Positions 47,431 through 59,639 of a DNA stretch of 64,000 nucleotides are shown here, piece by piece; within the stretch, counting starts at the first letter, position 1, and every line of letters begins with the position of its first letter. The stretch is from Sclerodactyla briareus (taxonomy: Eukaryota > Echinodermata > Holothuroidea > Dendrochirotida > Sclerodactylidae), in assembly GCA_026419785.1 (NCBI GenBank), contig JAODTK010005509.1, forward strand, positions 248,001 through 312,000, written 5' to 3'. The translations under genes and the position numbers were made by a program. A model generated the notes under the pieces. It was given only the letters and a program-made list of their open reading frames with translations, was not told the origin of the DNA and ran no database searches.

Positions 47431-49195
47431 CAGGTACTATTGCAGGAATGATGTGGGGTATTTCTGGTGAACTTTGTTAGGCTTCTGCCTGTCGTCCTAT
47501 ATGCAGTGATATCCACTAGTTGGTGTTTGAATGGACAATATAATACAAGACAAGGACCTCTAGGTACAATTCACGCACAAACGCACTATTCGCAGGTGGC
47601 ATAACCCATGCCCTTTCAAGAACGAGTTTCTGACATCAGTGCTGCAACCTTGATTGGTACGCATAACTGTGGTCCATTCATCACGTTTCTAGCGCGTGTA
47701 TTTTCAGAGGAGGGGTTTAGCCCCAGGGAACTAATTACATGCCCTAGTAAGCCGCAATCATGTTCTATAGGTGCACGCCACTCCTGTATAATAGACTACC
47801 TAATGCAGCTATTGATACCGTAACGCACTAGTGGTTCTCCATATCCCTGTTTTTACTCTGGTATTATAGAAGCAGAACTATGCGAAGATGTCATACAGGC
47901 ACGACGTTCCCCTGAGATGACAGCGAATGAAAGAAGTTATAAGGAACACTGATCCTGTTGTAGGGAACCAGTTCCCATTGTCTGACGGAACACCACCGTT
48001 GCTACCGTTAGAACCACTGACAAGTATAGAAATTACCTGTTGTCGGCAAAAACAATCTTCTTAAGCCACGGGTACTTGGCTATTTGTGTAGCTCGTGAGT
48101 GCGTGAGAGAGCAATCCCTGTTAGTTCTTCCGTCGAGTCGAAAGTCATCTATCGAATCCAGAACTCATGATTCGATGAAGAAGGCTGTATTCGTTTCGGT
48201 TGGAGATCGATATACTTATTAGGGCAATGAAAATCTGTACGGTATGTGGGCTCCCTCATAATGAGTACAGGAATCCAATCCTTAAGGGTTAGGTCAATTG
48301 TCTCCAACAACAGTCCATGTAGTTTCCAGTCTGTCCAGTAACTTTGCTGAATCAAGGCACAACCACCGTGGTCGGGGTGGAGAGGGGGCGTGGCTCCCGC
48401 CTCCCAGTCTATATGAGTGCCTCCATACATATCGTTCCTCGCGCAAGATAATGCTCAACTTGTTCTGGAGCCCCGCAAACTTTCAATGAGTGGTGGCGCC
48501 TTTTGCGCTGAATACACTCTGGTACACACCTCACACCTCACTCTGCCTACGTCTCCGTGGCATGGGGGTGTTATACAAAAAGGGCAGTGTGTGAGGCTGA
48601 TAATAGTAATTCCCATCTGTAATATATTTCCCTATTCGCGAAAATTGACCCATGTCCATGACTGGAATCCATGTTTTGGCAGAGCAGTGCCAAAGCCATT
48701 CTTCCTTTCTAACCCAAAAGGCACTCCATGAAGCTTGGGGTACCGACTACCGAGGCCTGGGAATTGTACTGTCTGATCGCCTGGTCACGGCGGGTGGATG
48801 TGGCTGGGGCCTTCCAAGCATGCTTCTCTAGGGAGGGGGGAGGGGAGAGCTCAGAAGTGATACCTACAGATTGAACCTTCTCCTCCCACACCTCTTCTAC
48901 TAGCTATTGGTGGAAGTTATGGCTGCAAAAGTCGGCATATTGCCTTCTGCGATACAACTGTAATTACCTGATTACGCACTTTTGTGTGCGACGGTATGTT
49001 CTGCTGAAGTTTTCTGTGTGGGAAGGCGCTATTGCACCGGTCGCACAAACGTTGCATTTTTGCATTAAGAGAGCTATTCACTATCCAGTCCTTGTACCTT
49101 GTAGTGCATTTGATTAGTCCTCGTATTCGTTTACGTAAAGATTATATATATTCATAACCTGACCATAAGAGTTCTACAAGATGTTTTGATTGACA
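47431..49195. other. Unannotated stretch
   Basis: No gene is recognised. A G-rich GGGCGTGGCTCCCGCC tract at 48387-48403 may be part of a short DNA element. Open frames at 48149-48430 and 48417-48731 carry no motif. Confidence 0.4.
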
Positions 49196-49199
49196 CAGA

Positions 49200-49335
49200 T
49201 CACGGGATGTATAACAACTCTATGGGTGAAGCGCAGGGGGTGAGCAAGTCATTCTTTTGGGATGTTGTGTCTTCAGGGTCTTTAATGAGGATTTCGTCCT
49301 TCCTGACCCTTTTTTCACTATTTTTTTTTCCAGTA
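49200..49335 (+). mobile_element. LINE 3'-end fragment, same family as 7265 and 62780
   Basis: Its reverse complement contains GGTCAGGAAGGACGAAATCCT and ACCCTGAAGACACAACATCCC, matching the 3' untranslated part of the CR1-like family at 7290-7345 and 62810-62860. It points the opposite way to those copies. Confidence 0.6.
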
Positions 49336-51095
49336 AACAATACTTTCTCACAGTAATATGCTGTAGACACTGTGGTCAGGCAAGTTGAGTCAGTTCCCAA
49401 ATTCATTCAAGTCAAGTCTTGGAGTCTTTCTTGGAACCGTCGAGTCAAGTAACGCCACGCAGTGTCTTAGTCGGTGCGACTCAACCAGTCTAACCAGCAA
49501 GTCGTTTACTAGTCGCCATATATTGTTGTCGAAGTCAGCATCTCATGCTGACCAACACACGAGAACCCACATTTTAATAGAAAGTCATACAACTTTGAGA
49601 GCGCACTTCGAATTCGTTACATGCCATCGCGAACGATATCTGCTTGATATCTTCTGACCCGCGCACATGTCACATGTAGTTCTACAGTTTGAAAAAGAAG
49701 TGATTCACCCGTGTGTCATGTAACGGCCTGGTGCAGTATGGGTTCACTATTTTACAAATAGATATCCATGAATGTAAGGGGAGGCAAGAAGCGCCAGTTC
49801 ACAGTAAAATTAAGTCTTTATCTGTATTCAATGGCATAAGCATTTAATGGCTCTCCTCAATTTTCCACGGTTTTCACCATAGGTCACTATGAAACACGCC
49901 TTGCTCGGGTTTATTCAAGCCCCTTTCCCGTCTCTTACTTGCGCATGGAGTAAATTTGTGGGTAACGTCTAAAAAATGACAAGCCATGATTTCCCGACCA
50001 CCCTGATTCCAACAGTAATCAGGGTCGTAGATAGGATTATTTGGTATGAGTATGAGATGTCCCAGTAGTGATGTATTTGGGGAAGACATTGGCCTCTGAT
50101 TGAGCTTATCGGTCCTTTTTGCCGCCATGCATGGACCTACGAAACCATTATTTCAGTTCGAATCAATGATGCCCTCTCCTTATACAATAACAGCGTGACC
50201 AGTGAGGTATGGGGAGGGTCGTGTTGCATCGGCGACTACTAAGTATCATGTGGCATGCAATGCAGGAGATATGCGGTTGGTAGTGAGTGGCTGGGGTAGG
50301 GGTGTTGTGTTCTTCGAGATGGGCAGGATAGGAGGGAGTTTTCCAGAGAGGGTCGATCAACAGCCTGACGTCTTGAAGGGAACTTCAACCTAACCCTAAT
50401 GTGAAGAAAGTGGCGGGAAAGAAACGAAGAAGGCAACGGAAATAAGCAATAGAGGGGAGGGGGCTAATGTCGATCTAACGCCAAGTTAATGTTGTCTTGT
50501 AGGTCAGTGAGGAAAGTAGCAGGGTACACAGGTGGAGCTGTAGATATTATGTTTACATGCTTGTTCTGAGCAGAGTAGCCAAGCTCAAATTTTCAGCTCA
50601 ATTGTCCTTCCAGTCTTCCTATATTCTAGTGAGGCGTGAATGCTCACTGTTAACTGAGGCGCAACTGAATGCTTCTTCTCGACTACATCACTTCGCCGTA
50701 AGCGGCGGGTGGATGTCAGCTAAGTGCTTCCAGCGTCCACTCCCTTGATTGATTGATTTTTGGTCAGAATGAATCGTAAGAAAATTTATGTATGGAATGA
50801 AGTTCAGTAATGTCCAGAAAACAGTTTTATCAGGTGCCCCTATTTGCGCGTGTTGTCTCCACGACAAGGCTGTCCTGTTTTTTTTTTTGTTGTTGCTTTA
50901 AAATGTCGATAAACACTATTTCACGCCTCCTACAAGTACCGAGAAACGCACATCTTCGAATTGCTTTGAAATTACAATTCTTGGTATTCGAAGTTTCTGC
51001 CGACCATGCTTTCCTAATGCCTGAAGCGACAGAAGGGGTAAACTTATGCTTTTCTCAATAAAAGGCACCACTTTCTTCGTTATGTTAGGCGCCGA
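49336..51095. other. Unannotated stretch
   Basis: No gene is recognised. A T-run/GTTGTTG tract lies at 50880-50895. Open frames here are short and unremarkable. Confidence 0.4.
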
Positions 51096-51099
51096 GAAG

Positions 51100-51205
51100 T
51101 CCGTTAAAATTATCGTACGATATTTTATCGCACAAGTGTGAACACTCATCCGATCAATTTATCGTATCGTATCGTATCGTATCGTATCGCCCAAGTGTGA
51201 ACAGC
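51100..51205. repeat. (ATCGT)n microsatellite between CAAGTGTGAACA repeats
   Basis: Pentamers TATCGTATCGTATCG run at about 51158-51190. CAAGTGTGAACA occurs at 51134 and again at 51193, flanking the pentamers as direct repeats. This may be the remnant of a short DNA element. Confidence 0.7.
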
Positions 51206-51224
51206 GCTTGAACAATCCTTTTTA

Positions 51225-52225
51225 GACAAGGTTCATGACCACATCTACAACTCCAATCTCAACTCTTCCTGGTCCCTGGCGAAGTCTGCCACCTCTACTT
51301 CTGTCATTCTTCTTTTCCTACTTTCCATGAATTCGGACGGGTCTCTGTCAGCAGACCCATAGTCCAAGGCTGACCTTTTTGCTGAGATATCTGCATCAAA
51401 TTCTCTCTTGATTGAAGATTATCCTCCACGTGGTGAATCTATATGCCTCCCGTCAAATTCTCAGTCCGTAGAGTAGGGAATTTTTTTGCAGTCTCAGTCC
51501 TATGAAGTCCAGTGGACCTGACATGATCCTGCTATCGTTCTTAGGCACTGTGCTCCTGAACTTGCTTCCATTCTCAACAAGCTTTTCAAACTGTGCTACT
51601 CTTCTGGCATCTTTCCTTCTTCCTGGAAGCTAGCCCAGGTTGTCCCTGTCCCCAAGAAAGTTGACAAGTAAATCCTTCTAACTTCGTTGGATCTCTGACT
51701 GTCTATCTGATCGGTCGATTGATTGTTTGTGTCGATGGATTTACATCCTCAGTTCATTCCAATGATCTGTTATCTCTCTACCTTGTCTCGGCTTCATCAA
51801 TTACCTTCTCGATGCCGTCTCCTGGCTAGTCTTCGCTTTTGCTGATGACCACTAGCATGTCAAATGGTTTCAATTCACCTTTCTAATTGCCTCACCAAGC
51901 GCAAACAAACTGCTGACCTTCTCAATTAAAACCTCTCTATCGTAACCCAAGTGGGGTTGGTGATAATCTGGTCAAGTTCAATTCCACAAGGACTGAACAG
52001 TTCATCATCGATAGAAAACGTGACAAAACGGTTCCCATAATTCCTTTCGAACGTTCCGACATGGGATCCTCAGACTATATTAGTTTTTATTGGCATTGCG
52101 TTATGACTCCTGATCTCAGCTGCAAATATTGCCCAGCGGGGCCTCTCAAAAACTTGGTTTCCCTTTCCGCTCTCGAAACTACTTTGAGACTGTTTCATAG
52201 TTGGCGCTCTATAAAGCCCTAGGTT
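51225..52225 (+). mobile_element. LINE reverse transcriptase remnant
   Basis: Plus frames read SSPDL/PGPD-like text near 51505, then CAPELASILNKLFKLCYSSG and FPSSWKLAQVVPVPKKVDK (51550-51670), the classic opening of a CR1/jockey-like reverse transcriptase. Later parts are badly decayed, but thumb-like text (NLVKFNSTRTEQF near 51965, FYWHCVMTPDLS near 52085) and the terminal AL..TTLRLFHSW (52165-52200) are in the expected order. GGCGCTCTATAAA at 52204 resembles the 3' end of such elements. Confidence 0.7.
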
Positions 52226-53219
52226 TCTAGCATTTGACTACACTGCCACATCAAAATCATCACCACCGCACTACATATATATTTCGCATTTAGATACATG
52301 GACACAACTCATTACCACTGCACTAGATATTTGGCATTAGAACAAACTTGCACTACAACTGCATTACCACTGCGCTAGATATTTGACATTTGGCCACACT
52401 GTCACTGCAAGCGCATTTCCACAGCACTGGATAGTAAGCATCTTCCGTGTAATGTTTATCACTTGGAGAAATTGTGATTATCCCAACTCTAAACAATCAC
52501 ACAAATCATTCATTAGCGAAAATGTGATTGTAATAGACATACTAAAGAACAATTCATTGTCTTTGTACGATATATTTTTGTGTGTGCACCACACATCCCC
52601 TTCACTCGACTAATAACATATGAAAGATAAAAAAACATGACTATTCGGCAATCCATCTAGTCCTCCAGTAGACAAAATAGCCTACATAGGGGTTTGCAGT
52701 AGGCACATACAGTATTGATGACCTATAGTACGATTGGAATCCAATGTGTAAATTCATACCCAACACCTATCCATTCATGAAGCTCATTGTTATAAATTAA
52801 CAGTGTTAATGCTATGTACTGGTATTTGAAGACTTAAGGATGAAAATTGACAGAATTGAATTGAGCAATTTCCGATAATTTGAGGATTTTTTACTTGTCA
52901 CTTGTTTCAAGAAATTATTGCTGATGCCTTAGGGGTTATCATTGTAATTTACAGTTTGGATTGAAATATTCTACATTGACTACAGATTGACTTATATTCT
53001 AAACTGGCGATTGTTCTGAAGAAATTGTGCTTTTGACTAGCGTTATACGGTTATTCAGTAGAACGATTGTTTACCCAACGCAGGTCCGTAGTAAGTACAA
53101 ATTGCTATGCCAATTAATTGGATTCCCGTGCAGTTAATAATATCATCCAAGCAAACTAAGAAACGATACAAATGAAGTGCGTCAATATAAGATCGCCAGA
53201 ATTCCATGAAATGTCTTTT
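52226..53219. other. Unannotated stretch; degenerate ~60-bp repeats at its start
   Basis: At 52255-52435 a unit containing CATTACCACTGCACTAGATATTTGGCATT recurs about three times with changes. The rest shows nothing that I recognise. Confidence 0.5.
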
Positions 53220-53440
53220 GCGATATATGATTACAACCAGGGCGTAATTGGGGGACCTGTGAGGAATTTGAGTACAACCTGCGCCTATAATGGTAGCAAC
53301 TTTACTCTCCGGGATTGTCGGAGGGGGGCGTACCGGTTCCTATGATCAGGGTAAAATCTGAAAGCGCATTTGGTTACTGACAGCAGTCGGTGATATAGCG
53401 CTATATAAATACCAAAAAATTATTATTATTATTAAAAATT
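53220..53440 (+). mobile_element. Retrotransposon 3' end with (ATT)n tail
   Basis: The segment ends in GATATAGCGCTATATAAATA followed by CCAAAAAATTATTATTATTATTA. This short palindromic hairpin (TATAGCGCTATA) plus trinucleotide tail is a usual 3' end of LINE or LINE-mobilised SINE copies in marine invertebrate genomes. No coding part remains. Confidence 0.6.
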
Positions 53441-54094
53441 CTTAGGCCTACATTCTGTTAGTAACTCAAATTTCAATGCAAACGTGTAATTAGTGAATAC
53501 CCTAGAAATAATAAATTGGTTCAGGAAGATTAATATTCTATGTATACCATATTACCAATCTTCCCGTCTTTGAAGTAACTAAGTAACGCCTCGTGCATGT
53601 TCAAGTATATTGTTCAAGTAAATAAAAAATAGTTAAAAAAATAAAAAATAAAAAAAAGTAATTAGGAAACCGCCTGCATTAGTCAGACAAACAGACAGAT
53701 GGGTATACACAGTAGATATCCGAGTAAATTCATTTCCTTGGTGCTGTGGGCTCCATAAATACATTTGTGCCGAGCACACTGACATCCATGGGCACTATAT
53801 CACTGCCTGTTCATACAACAGTCCCGTAGTAGAGTATAGTCCTCGGGCAAAAATTTTGCTCAACACGATAAATACTAAAACCATGGTCTATCAGGTCTAT
53901 ACCCAATACTAAGTTCCTTGTGCTGGTTGAAGTTATCAACAGTCGAGTCCTCGGGACCACAGTGAGAACCTTTAAGCAGTAGCCTGATTCAGCACCATAG
54001 CTGTTCTGTATATACATTCCTATACCAGTCACCCTGTACATATAAGATCTGTTAAAAGTCAAATGAAATGAAAAAGCAATAATAATAAGCCTCT
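53441..54094. other. Unannotated stretch
   Basis: An A-rich run lies at 53625-53660. The minus frame at 53811-54062 (83 codons) is the only longish one and has no recognised motif; whether it is an exon of the receptor locus or chance cannot be told. Confidence 0.4.
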
Positions 54095-54420
54095 CAGAAA
54101 CGGCAAAAATAATACTGGGAAAGGAGGGTAAAACTTATGAGGAAAGAGTTAAATCACCAGGACTGAATAAATGAGACGTGGTCACACCCAAAATCTTATA
54201 ACGTACTATACTATTACACAAAGAAACCAGTCAATATTGACAACCATGTGGAGTTGTATACGATGGTAGAACCAGAGGAAATTCCAAGAAGATTCGGCCA
54301 GGGAGACCGAGCTTAGAAGTAAGGAGAAATCTGGAAAACATGGAACAGATTGCCAAATAGTTATAGCCCGAACACTGAACATATTAGAGGAAGAACTTAG
54401 GACATGTGGATGGTTGAGGG
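54095..54420 (+). mobile_element. CR1-like LINE C-terminal remnant (tentative)
   Basis: Plus frames give RVKSPGLN, then RTRGNSKKIRPGRPSLEVRRN (54270-54330), which resembles the R-G-H-x-x-K-L...L-E-V-R-x-x-F tail of CR1-like proteins, followed by a broken W-N-R-L-P (TGGAACAGATTGCC, 54340). Confidence 0.5.
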
Positions 54421-55223
54421 TCATTACACCTCCTATGCCGATCCGCCATTCCCTCAACATTCTCATGAAGACGATGGTGGCCATCCGGGTAAATCTGGGA
54501 AAATATTCTCAAGCATCCAATTGTTCCTATACGATTGCTATATTGCTACTACCGAATACCCTGTCGATGTCGCGTGCAGTCATGATAGGACATTCCGAGA
54601 GATTCTTGTCAGCAACCATGATCTCGTGGGTCGTTCTTCGAGCATGTCTGTATATTTACTAGTTAGCACAATCTAACCAGGATATAACCTCCAAAACATG
54701 CATTCTGCCAACGTTTGAACTGCGTGGTATATGGTAGTATACATGTTGTTAGTTCCATATCAGATGTTTGTAGTAATTACCAAATAATATGTCTCATCAT
54801 AATATTTGCTCTGTACTTGTTAGTTACGGTACTGTCTGTAGACTGCTCTTATTAGGGAATTCATACATATTCTTGGTCGTGCAAATGCGCCGCACTGTGT
54901 AGTATAATGGTTTTCAAGAGTCAGTTGCTTCAACATGCCGAGAATGGTTATTTGTCAATATGTACGTCAGTGTTCATTGTATTTGCAGTTAACTGCTGAA
55001 CAGTCAGTGTTATTTTGCGCTGTATTCGTACCCCATCACCAACCATTTATACATTTGCTCATTTTTGAAATCCAGAAGATCAATGAATGGCTTGTTATAC
55101 CCCAGCGTTCTAGTTATTTCCATGCATGAGTGACACGTTGCCCCTCTCTATACACGGGGGCACTAAATCCAGTCGGTAGCCTCGCCACCAGCATCACCAG
55201 TATTATGAGGGGAACCATAGTAT
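54421..55223. other. Region 3' of the receptor gene, no feature recognised
   Basis: This stretch would hold the 3' untranslated region of the minus-strand receptor. I see no unambiguous polyadenylation site that I would commit to. Short frames on both strands are uninformative. Confidence 0.4.
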
Positions 55224-56350
55224 TCAGTAGTCATGTCGCCGCCCTTCCCATCGCGATGTTTTCTTGGGAGAGGATGGGGCCTTGAAGGAAGGTCTATCCG
55301 ACTTGTCGCCGATAACGATGACATAGAAAATCCACTCTAGGATGAAGATTATGACACTTCCACCCAAGAAGATGAACATCAGATAATACAGCCCTTGGAG
55401 GTCATGGAGAGTGAATGATTTCTTGGTCAACTCCTCGTATAACCCTTTCCCGGAGCAGTGTAAATATTTGCTGTATTTTTTCTCCAAGATTCGAGTTATG
55501 TTGCCCCGTTTCTTCAAGATCTTCAAAGCATAGACATTTGATCCCTTAGCGGTGATCCAGAAGGCGTGGCGAAAGAGAATACTATCTTTCCGAGCGTCTT
55601 CCCGGTGACGTAGAGCCGACACGGTTTCCGGTCTACTGCATAGGAGAGTATCCTTTCCTCTCCGATGAGCGTGTAACGTCCGTTCCACTGTCTCCGTATC
55701 CGGTAGGCCGCCTGTTCGATCTTGAGCTCGATAAGGTTCTTCTCGGAATTCAGCATTCTGTCGTAGACCATCCGGTACTGGCCCTTGTTGTACCTGTAAA
55801 AGTCCATAGCCGGACTGTGTCTGACGGCCCCAAACTCATAGACTTCGTTGTGGAGCAAATCGTAGACGTCCTTGATCTTGATCCCTGTCTTTGAGAACTT
55901 GAAGACCTTGTTGGCGCCTGACGCATACAAGAAGATCATACACAACCCGAACCAGAACCAAAAGCGGAGAGGATTCGTAGCGACCACGAACGGGGCCCTC
56001 TGGTGTACCCTTGCCAGGAGCCAGTGGACAAGATGTAGAAAAACGAGTCAAAGAAGCCGAATGTATCCGCTAATTCAGGAGCAACCTGTCCACGTTCCGC
56101 AAGGCGACGGTACTCATAAGGGCTACAGTAACCAATGAAAAAGGTTATTAGGGATATCAAAACGAAAACGATGATAAGTGCAAACCAGCAGTGATATGGA
56201 ACGGGTAGACGAGAGAGAAAGGGTACTCGAAAGTCCACTTGGTTGTAGAATAGCCATCTTCAGCTGACTTTTGTACCACGGGGATACGAAATCAATGTCT
56301 TTCTCCCTTTCTCCGTTCTTCTGCAGGGAACCGATAGCCAGGTCAGCATC
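55224..56350 (-). CDS. Ionotropic glutamate receptor, terminal exon (S1 end, M1-M4, S2)
   Basis: This exon encodes the ion-channel core of an ionotropic glutamate receptor, a ligand-gated cation channel of the plasma membrane. It starts after the acceptor CTAACAG at 56350 with DADLAIGSL, whose GEREKDIDF keeps the Arg that normally binds the ligand carboxylate. M1 (about 56187-56125) ends in SPYEY. The M2 loop holds FYILSTGSWQGYTR. M3 carries FLYASGAN (55910-55933) where other receptors have SYTANLAAF. S2 shows FGAVRHSPAMDFYR, GEER, RKPC, ATPSGSPLRDQ and a late HCSGKG that could supply the disulfide partner. M4 is LYYLMFIFLGGSVIIFILEW. The tail is about 30 residues to the TGA at 55224-55226. 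Frame breaks near 56200, 55995 and 55530 each need one base gained or lost. The family call is secure; subtype and ligand are unknown. Confidence 0.9.
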
Positions 56351-56420
56351 CTGTTAGCGATGGAAAACGAACAGGAAAGAGATTGAGACTGACTCGAGTA
56401 AATGACAGGGTGGTTGATAT

Positions 56421-56552
56421 GTGTGTGTGCGTGTGCTGTTTGTGGTGTCTGTATGTGTGTGTGTGTGTGTGTGTGCCCGCGTGTGCACGTTTGCGTTTGC
56501 GTGTGCGTTTGCGTGTGCGTGTACGTGTGTGTGCGTGCGTGCGTGCGTGCGC

Positions 56553-56596
<44 letters not shown>
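56421..56596. repeat. GT/GC alternating microsatellite in the receptor intron
   Basis: About 175 bp of alternating purine-pyrimidine sequence (GTGTGT, GTGCGT, TGCGTGCG, GCGCGCGC, GTGTGT) begins 70 bases upstream of the terminal exon acceptor in the sense of the gene. On the gene's strand it is CA-rich. Frames through it (56343-56744 and others) are artefacts. Confidence 0.95.
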
Positions 56597-56598
<2 letters not shown>

Positions 56599-57124
56599 GG
56601 GTGAGCAAAATTAACATGGTAAGATTTCTCCAATAAAGTGTTCACGAAGGGTCCATTGTAGTGAATTGAGTTTTCTCTCATCCTCTGCCACCCAGTGTTC
56701 CAAGTATAGTTCTTGGTCTTGGATTGGTCATCTGCTTGAGACATGCACGGTATTCCGGAATATCATTTATATGTAAACTAGGCATTGTAGGAGACAGATT
56801 GTCTGTTGGTAGTTCTGTTGGCTATGGCAGGAGTGATTTCAGACGCTCCTTGTATCAACTGTTACTTTTGAGAGTACGTAAGCGTGGACCGATCTTGGCA
56901 AGCTCGGAATACCTAATCATGTGAAGACTGCGAATCTCGCCAATTTTCTTACCTGTTTTTTCTGTCAATGGGGGAATAACTTGATATATCAACCAACCGT
57001 TTATCAACCCCAATCTTTCACCACTCTTGGAATTCTATTCCCGATGGCAAGTAAACTGTGTGCGGTTCCTGATCTAAAACATTAGCCAAATCTCACTTGT
57101 GGGAGAGCAATACCGGGCCGTCCT
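56597..57124. other. Receptor intron, unannotated part
   Basis: No exon was recognised here. A minus frame near 56870-56960 reads GEIRSLHMIRYSELAKIG and may be decayed transposon sequence. I found no S1-like peptide. Confidence 0.4.
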
Positions 57125-57540
57125 CGGCAGCTCGTCCGTATCGATACGTCATTAGTCTATCGTTATCCGCACCCCATTAACGACTATTCCTCTTTTAGGC
57201 TATCGTCCTCGGCAAACCATTATTACCGATACTTCAATTAGGCTATCATACTCGGTAACCCATTATTAATGACACCTCATATAGACTATCGTCCTCGGCA
57301 AACCATTATTACCGATACTTCATATAGGCTATCGTCCTCGGTAACCCATTATTAACGATACTTCATATAGGCTATCGTCCTCGGTAACCCATTATCACCG
57401 ATACTTCATATAGGCTATCGTCCTCGGTAACCCATTATTACCGTTACTTCATATTGAGCTATGGTCTTCGGTAACCCATTATTACCAATACTTCATATAG
57501 GCTATCGTCCTCGGTAACCCAATACTAACGATAAAGTACA
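57125..57540. repeat. 43-bp minisatellite in the receptor intron
   Basis: About nine copies of a 43-bp unit read TTCATATAGGCTATCGTCCT, then CGGTAACCCATTATTACCGA and TAC. Variants swap GGTAACC for GGCAAACC and ACCGAT for AACGAT. Left copies are the most diverged. The central CGGTAA...TTACCG gives each unit a small inverted repeat. Confidence 0.9.
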
Positions 57541-59639
57541 AATTGGGTTCGACATTCCGTCATACCTATTTATATCAGTGATCGCTGATCTGTAATCACT
57601 TTTCTGTCTATATTGCAAACTATTGTCATCATCTCAAAGATACTCGCACATATCAGTGAGCTCTGGTTTGTATGTTTATCACAGGTTTTTATAATTGACA
57701 TGTTTAAAAAAGAAATACCAAACGTTGTCTGTTGAAACCCGTGAGGATAATCTCGGCAGAACGACTGGCATCATACCGCGACGCATATAAATTTATGTTA
57801 CTTTTGCAATCTGAGCAGGAGTTCGGATGATGATACTTTCCGAGTGTTCGAAGCAAGCAAGTTCCAAGCGTTGAACCTAGGGAACTCGTGTCTCCAATTC
57901 CTGATTCATATCTGCATAAGTTAAAGCATATGCAAGTAATCAAGGATACCGTCGGTCATCTCTCATATCTATTTTTACATTACTTCCCCCCATCGATATC
58001 TCCATTTCCAGATTATATATATTATTATTATAGAACGCTGTGGGAGTATTTCTGCATGACTTGCCACGTTATGCTCTTGTGTGACCCCTGCATGGATTAT
58101 CGGGGATGGGGCATTGGTGACTCTCACAGAAAACAATAACAGACAGTGCACCAACTTCAACGTCCACGAGTTTTCTGATATCCGTCCCACTCGCAGTCGA
58201 GAGTCTTTGTTACAATATTGGCCCCGATTCATTAGTACAATCCTGGCATAAAGGAGAATTGGATGGTTAATTATTTGCGTATCAGGGAAAGAGCGCACAC
58301 ACGGGGGCGTGTGGGGAGGTTTTGGTCATGACACTGACACTGTGAGGGGCTTCCATACAAAACTTTTTTCCCATCCAAATGTTCATTGCTGCTTTTGACC
58401 CTCTCCCATAGTGCATCACCTGGACCATACTAAACTTCACACATGTGGTCGCGTCCTTGATTTGCCCCTCCGTCATTGGAACAGTCTGCGCTGGTCATCC
58501 GAATTGTTCAGCCTTAAAGTTGTAATCGGTCCGAACGTGAGCGTGGTACGCCATGCCCACGGCGAAGTCACTCCGCTAGGATCTGCCGGCGCCTCCGCAA
58601 TTGATGCTCGCCTGGGCGCTCCACCACCTTCCGCCCCCTTAGTGACTATATCAAGGTCGATATCCCCCAGGGGATCGAGTTACACCTAATGCTTCCGTTA
58701 ACTGCTCTTACGAAAGAATGTGTTGTTACATTTATTTACATATTTCAATATATTGTAATACTTGTGTGTGTGTACGGCAAGCATCTTCGTTTGACAGAAC
58801 ACAATGAATGTTTAATGTTGTTTATATATCTTGTAGAACATATACAGATCAGCTGAAGTACAGCGGTGTTGTCGAGTCGAATATTTCGAGTGTGAAGGTT
58901 CTCGCTGGAACGATCAGCCTCGAGCGGCGAGCATTTCAACAAGCTGGCATTTCCCTGCACAGCTTCGCCCCTATCCATATTCCGCTTGCCTGTGGTTAGA
59001 TGTATAGGCCTCTATAGGACAAGGATTACGGATAGCATTGTAAGCAGTGGTTTTGATTCCACAAGAGCAATATTTGGAACTCAAACGACGACACATTGAT
59101 AAGCTTATGGTTGAGTCAAGAATGACCCAAGGTACTCGTCGCACTAGAAGGAGATTGACTTGAGTTTTGATTAAGCTAGGGATGATTCTGAGATCTTACG
59201 GACTAACGGTAGTGCATTTCATTGATACGACGCAAATGTTTGGAAAGATCGATCCCCGTAGGATTTGGTACGGCTAGGTGGAACCACAATGCGATATATG
59301 TCAGACTACGGATACATCAGGAGGGTCGATGGGAGCCGGTGACTTTGGATGTAGATGGGAAGCCAGCGGTAACAGCACGAAAAGCGATAGGAGACCTTAA
59401 ACAAATCCTTCTGGTTTTAATGGAATCATTCATCGAGAGAGTGCTGTCGAGAAATGACGCCAAGATTTTTGGCAGAGCAGAGTAAGGAATAACTTAGTTA
59501 TCATCCAGTTCGATGTTGGGACAATGGGATTCAGTTTGGTTTGCCTCGAATGCATTAGACATGATCACTGTTTTCACATATCTAATGTCCTCTTGTACCA
59601 AGTATCCACTATCTTATGTCCACATTGTGGCACAACTCA
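57541..59639. other. Receptor intron region where an S1 exon is expected
   Basis: The exon at 59935-60107 ends in phase 2, and the exon at 56350 begins in phase 0, so at least one exon with a length of 3n+1 should lie between. I read both strands here and did not find the expected Y-G-x...G-x-W-x-G-M-(I/V) peptide. Open frames at 57975-58298 and 58282-58476 (minus), 58411-58689 and 59222-59485 (plus) show no receptor motif. Confidence 0.45.

Noticed and set aside
56343..56744. 133-codon His/Thr/Arg-rich frame and its plus-strand Val/Cys partners
   Set aside because: These are translations of the GT/GC microsatellite on both strands.
58282..58689. Overlapping frames as the missing receptor exon
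   Set aside because: Neither strand gives the expected S1 motifs or suitable splice phases.
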